NCBI GenBank assembly: GCA_035236585.1
Contig: CP141136.1
Coordinates: 29,666,449-29,730,448, forward strand
Origin: Warburgia ugandensis
Lineage: Eukaryota; Streptophyta; Magnoliopsida; Canellales; Canellaceae
Direction: 5' to 3'
Length of the DNA stretch: 64,000 nt
The position numbers and the translations under genes are program-made. This document shows, piece by piece, positions 60,200 to 64,000 of this stretch. The notes beneath the pieces were generated by a model. It ran no database searches and was not told the DNA's origin. It was given only the letters and a program-made list of their open reading frames with translations. Each line of letters begins with the position of its first letter. Positions within the stretch are counted from its first letter, which is position 1.

Positions 60200-61000
60200 T
60201 TTATGTTATAAATTAGGAAGCATGATAGTGCAATTCTTAAATTTTAGCTTTAAATGTTATTAGTTTGTTGTTAGGTTGGTAGATTTAATTATCTTAGGGC
60301 CATGTTAGTTTAAATTTGAGATTTTACCATGATTCCATTAGATTAGTAGTAAATTTTCATATATTTCATAACTTAGATCATGCTAGTTTAAGTATAGTTT
60401 TATTCCATTAGGTTAAGTTACATTCATAGGAAGCATGTTAGTATAAATGGTTGTTAAACTTATATTGAATTTATGCTTTAATGTTTATGTTTTAGTTGTT
60501 GTTAAGTAATTGTTAAGATATAATGACCAAAAATGTAAACTAAGAAATATAGAGATTCATGGACAATTAAGATGAGTGAATGTCTTTGACTTAATATTAG
60601 TAAAGGCTATAGTTAGTATAACAATATAAGGATTATCAAATCCTTGGCCCAAACTAAGAGACTAATAAACCCCATGAATGACATTTTAAATGTTCATGGA
60701 TTTAATTAAAATCAATTAGAAAGAGTATTTAGGGTTAAAGTGTTTACAGGAACCTTATGAAAGGTTGAGCTAAGGTCACTCTGGTGAATGCTGAACATTA
60801 TGGTTAAGGGGGTTTTCTAATAGAGCCTCGCTCCCCTACCTTCCATTGACATTTGTGAGGTCTAAATGCCTCCTTACATGTAAATTGAAGTAACCACTTT
60901 GTGTTCAACTATTCAACTAGTAAGCCTTAGTCAATTGGAAATAAGATGAGTTTTCTAGACTTAGGATGGAATAAGCTATCTTCAACTAATAAAACATTAA
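60200..61000 (+). repeat. A/B-type leader sequence embedded in S2
   Basis: GGTCTAAATGCCTCCTTACATG near 60859 and its surroundings (AACATTATGGTTAAGG at about 60795; ATCAAATCCTTGGCCC at about 60637) match the leader modules of B (19350-19480), A (2690-3000) and C. This belongs to an element interior, not to an LTR of S2 type. The limits are approximate. Confidence 0.6.
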
Positions 61001-62382
61001 CTGGTTGAATAATAATAAGAAGAAGAGCATAAAAGGTTAGTAAATTATCTAATCCTAATAAAAATTGTAAGTAAGATAAGGATGATCAAACAAGATCCAT
61101 AAGATCTTGAATGATCAAGAACAATAAGAGTCCTAATGTTGTATTTTATCATGTATCCATATATGTATGTTGTAAATAAATCTAGATAGAGAATCCAAAC
61201 CCTTGATAAAAAATGATTCAAATAACTAAACTTAGATCAAAGAAGAACTAGATGATAGAAGATCTAAGCTCTTGATCTTTATCAATAAGTATAAATTGTT
61301 GATCAAAGGATCTATGAAAGATCAAGATCAAAGAAAGGAATGGAAAAAGACTTAGAATAGAAAATACTTAGATCTAAAAGATTAGAAGATCATTCTAACT
61401 GTCAGATCTATTAATCGATAGGATAAACACTATCTGAGGAAGATAGATCATGATAAGACACAAGATCTAATCCTTTATATCAAATGACAAGATTAGACAA
61501 AGAATATAGATAGGATAAAAATATAGGATTATTTAGAGTGTATAAATATTGACAGTATGTATGGATTTATAGATTACATATGTTAGGATCACGGAAGATC
61601 TAAAGAGATAGATCACTACTTGAAGGTAGGAGGATTTTATAAATGCAACTACATGAGAAATACATGTTGAATACATGATCTTACATCTAAAAATGTTGAC
61701 AAGTGTAATGTAAGTACTTGTATTAAACCCCTTAAAAACCCTTATGATCCAACCAAAACACACATGAAATGGTTCAGTTAGAATTAAGGAAAATCCTAAG
61801 TGAATAGGGAACTAGAAGGTATTCTAGCCTCAGATAAACAAACAAATTGCCTGATAAGCATAAAATCAATACATGGGAATCATTCATATAGAATGGTGAT
61901 CCTTAAACTTATATGAACATGAGTATCATTCATTGTAAATGATGATCCCTATGTTTGAAGTAAAATCATATCCTCAGTATAAGAATACCAAAATATGAGG
62001 ATGATGTTATAAACAAACAAGACGTCTGATAAGTAAAAGAATACTTTATATATAAGCAAGGAGGCTTGTGGTTTTTGTTTTAAATAGGCGTATGCCTGGG
62101 GATGTTATGTTAGGAGGGTTACGAGGGTTTGGCCACCTACTCTCTAAAATGTGATACATATGATGATACCGTGCCCAAAGAGAGGCAAAATGTTGGGTGG
62201 GGCAATTATGGGAAGGCCACCATTGTGACAGTCTGTCTCCCCATATAGACATGACATAGATGATTTTCCACATTTGGTATCCGTGGAGTATGAAAGCAGT
62301 TATCTGAACACGTTGGTACGGATCAGACTACAGTGTAGTAGTCCTTTGAGTATTTTGCATTATGATGCATGGCATAATGAGA

Positions 62383-62540
62383 TGTCGATACTGCCTAAAT
62401 AAGGGAGTATTTTTCCAGCAGAGCCTAGATGTTTTATCAACCCAGTATGGCTGAGTGTGATGATACTGTACTGCCCAAATGAGGGAGTATTTTCCAATAG
62501 AGTCTGAATGATTGATCAACTTAGTGTGTTTGAGTGCGAC
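62383..62540 (+). repeat. Two tandem units of about 79 bp in S2
   Basis: The first unit (CTGCCTAAATAAGGGAGTATTTTTCC, to GGCTGAGTGTGA) and the second (CTGCCCAAATGAGGGAGTATTTTCC, to GTTTGAGTGCGA) are adjacent. A related CCCAAAGAGAGG motif lies at about 62173. Confidence 0.8.
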
Positions 62541-62744
62541 TATTGATGTTTGAGATATTAACTATTTTTTACAGTTTTGACCGTATATATATGTATACAA
62601 CATATAAAGTATGTATGTGTAAGGATGTACATATATGACAAAGTAAAGAGATTGATCCATGAGTATGAATAATGGGATTATGAAGTATTAGGATTATAGT
62701 ATCAAATTATTATGCGTCTTAAATCTCCTGCCAAGCATAGCTTC

Positions 62745-62784
62745 CTCAGATACTGTAAATGTTTGAATGTTTACAATATCTCAG
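62745..62784. other. Hairpin in S2, counterpart of 26354-26389
   Basis: CTCAGATACTGTAAA and TTTACAATATCTCAG are reverse complements with two mismatches and a 10-base loop (TGTTTGAATG). Loop length and arm sequence agree with the LTR H copy. Confidence 0.7.
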
Positions 62785-64000
62785 ATACAAAGAATGAGAA
62801 TTAGGAGCTCAAGACTTAAGAAGACTTGGAAGAATAATCAATCAGGGTATATCCCTTGAAGACATGTATTTTTATTTGAGAGCATTGTATTGTATTGAGA
62901 GTTTTTATTGTATGGTGAGCTTTGAAAATTAGATTATGTAATTTGGACAAGTATTGTACTTATACCCGAGTTGTACTGTGAACCACTAGATAGATTTTGG
63001 AATTTAATAAAAGTATATTCCTTCAATGGAATTTTATCTTGTACAAAATTCTACTTATGATATATATGAAGTGATGCCTTAGGTTTTACAAATTCCACTG
63101 CTTTGTTTTGCGAAAAAAATTTACTACTAAGGGTGCCCTGCCTTTGAAAAATGTATTACAAAATGTGTTACAAAAATCTAGGTCGTCACACTATGTGTAA
63201 GTGTATTTTGAGATTTAACTTTCAAAAAACACTTCAAAACATTAATACAATGCAAAATTAACCATACGCATTTTTATTAAGAAGTTTAAGTAGTGGAAAT
63301 ACTAAACTTCAGACAATCCAATTCTCATCACATTAAAGGATCTATGACCTTAAAAAAATTTAAAACTTAAAAAATTTTGAAAAAAAATTCTTGAGTTTTT
63401 TTTTTTACAAGACAAGAGTAACTCAGAAATCTCATGTATGTCTACACCCCCCATCTTGAACTGAAAATTGTCCCCAATGTTTTGAAATATAGGATAAATG
63501 AGAGATGCAGAGCTATGAGACTAAAAAAACCCTAGGTTGCCTCCCAGCCAAACATATCTTATATGTACTCTACTCTACCCTAGTCCTAGAGCTAACTAGT
63601 TAACCTAATTTTACCTAATTCTAACAATGAGATGAAAAAAAATTTAATGCCACTTCAATATTTCATAGTAGTATATATACATTATCGACCTTGAAATTTT
63701 AGAATACCATGATTTTAAATTTTGTGGGACCATCTTGATGATCCCCAATTTTCAAAATTTCATGGTAGTCAATATGTTTCCTCTACCTTGAAAGTTTTGG
63801 TGGTAACATTACAACATGAAAGACTACTGTGCAATTAAATTTCTTAGGACTAGTTTGAGATGAATTGTCCCATTTGAGACCTAATTTAAGGATAGTCCAT
63901 AAAAAAATTAGTACGTCTTTTTCCTCCTTTGCCCTTACATTTTCCTGAAACTGGGATATAAGTTGACTTTGTACTTTCCTAAAAGGTTGTTCTTGCTCTA

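Larger units (their letters stand above)
58150..63190 (+). mobile_element. Solo LTR S2 inserted in element E
   Basis: The 5041-bp insert starts TGTAATAACCCC and ends TCTAGGTCGTCACA. It is flanked by the 5-bp duplication ctatg at 58145-58149 and 63191-63195. The C copy of the same block (about 48050-48100, GTCTTAACTATGTTTTGTGTGTAAC) shows the uninterrupted site. The TGTAATAACCCC start and GGTCGTCACA end resemble Del/Tekay-like chromovirus LTRs. No primer-binding site, gag or pol was found, so it is a solo LTR, unusually long. A GC-richer patch at 59335-59590 has short frames on both strands that I regard as incidental. Confidence 0.8.
55636..64000 (-). mobile_element. Element E: third A/B-type LTR retroelement, interrupted by S2, broken
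   Basis: On the minus strand the visible parts are the tail of the acidic-ORF region (64000-63900), the 3' noncoding block (63550-63191 and 58149-56880), and part of the 3' LTR (56880-55636, ending in GCTACACCA like the B LTR). The 5' half lies outside the window. GGGAGGCAACCTAGG at 63533-63547 and ATTGGGGACAATT at about 63467 are the same landmarks as in A. Part of the LTR is not present. The element is split by S2 at 58150-63190. Confidence 0.65.

Overview
The window is plant nuclear DNA, AT-rich and made almost entirely of old transposable elements; I see no host gene, rRNA, tRNA gene or CRISPR. The plant assignment rests on an Au-type SINE, plant-type primer-binding sites (TGGCACCATTGTTGGGGA, TGGCGACTCAATTGGGGA, TGGTATCAGAGC), Athila/Tat-like and Ogre/Tat-like gag relics, and an En/Spm (CACTA) transposase relic. 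The species cannot be named from the sequence. Most boundaries come from comparing copies inside the window by eye.

Layout, left to right. (1) 1-9331: element A, a non-autonomous Ty3/gypsy-type LTR element on the + strand with a gag-tail relic and a short acidic ORF but no pol; its 3' LTR carries a 230-bp foreign piece. (2) 9332-11371 and 25485-about 26760: two halves of one older LTR (H), split by element B. (3) 11372-25484: element B, a relative of A flanked by the target duplication gtgga. Its 5' LTR holds an Au SINE (12548-12735), a 3.5-kb solo LTR (S1, 15088-18615, target duplication atcaa) and a 1.24-kb tandem duplication made after S1 arrived. (4) 26.8-32.1 kb: a patchwork of LTR fragments and simple repeats. 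(5) 32.3-34.45 kb: decayed CACTA transposase, + strand. (6) 34.6-44.6 kb: minus-strand Ogre/Tat-like gag relics around a shared LTR (40240-41819), interrupted by a compact chromovirus-like tandem relic (37.2-39.6 kb) with an initiator-Met-type primer-binding site. (7) 44602-54002: element C, minus strand, with LTRs, gag and protease relics; a relative of A and B. (8) 54-55.6 kb: unclassified LTR-like relic. (9) 55636-64000: element E, a third A/B-type member on the minus strand running off the window, interrupted by a 5041-bp solo LTR (S2, 58150-63190, target duplication ctatg).

The families connect. A, B and E have a conserved leader, a gag tail or acidic ORF, and a conserved 3' noncoding block. 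C shares their LTR start, primer-binding-site type, leader and 3' block, and also carries gag and protease, so a C-like relative may have supplied proteins to A, B and E. No reverse transcriptase or integrase was recognised anywhere in the 64 kb. The most notable points are the conserved acidic ORF, the piece of A-type leader buried inside S2, the 230-bp insertion without target duplication, and the uninterrupted sister copies of several insertion sites, which allow insertion order and boundaries to be read directly.
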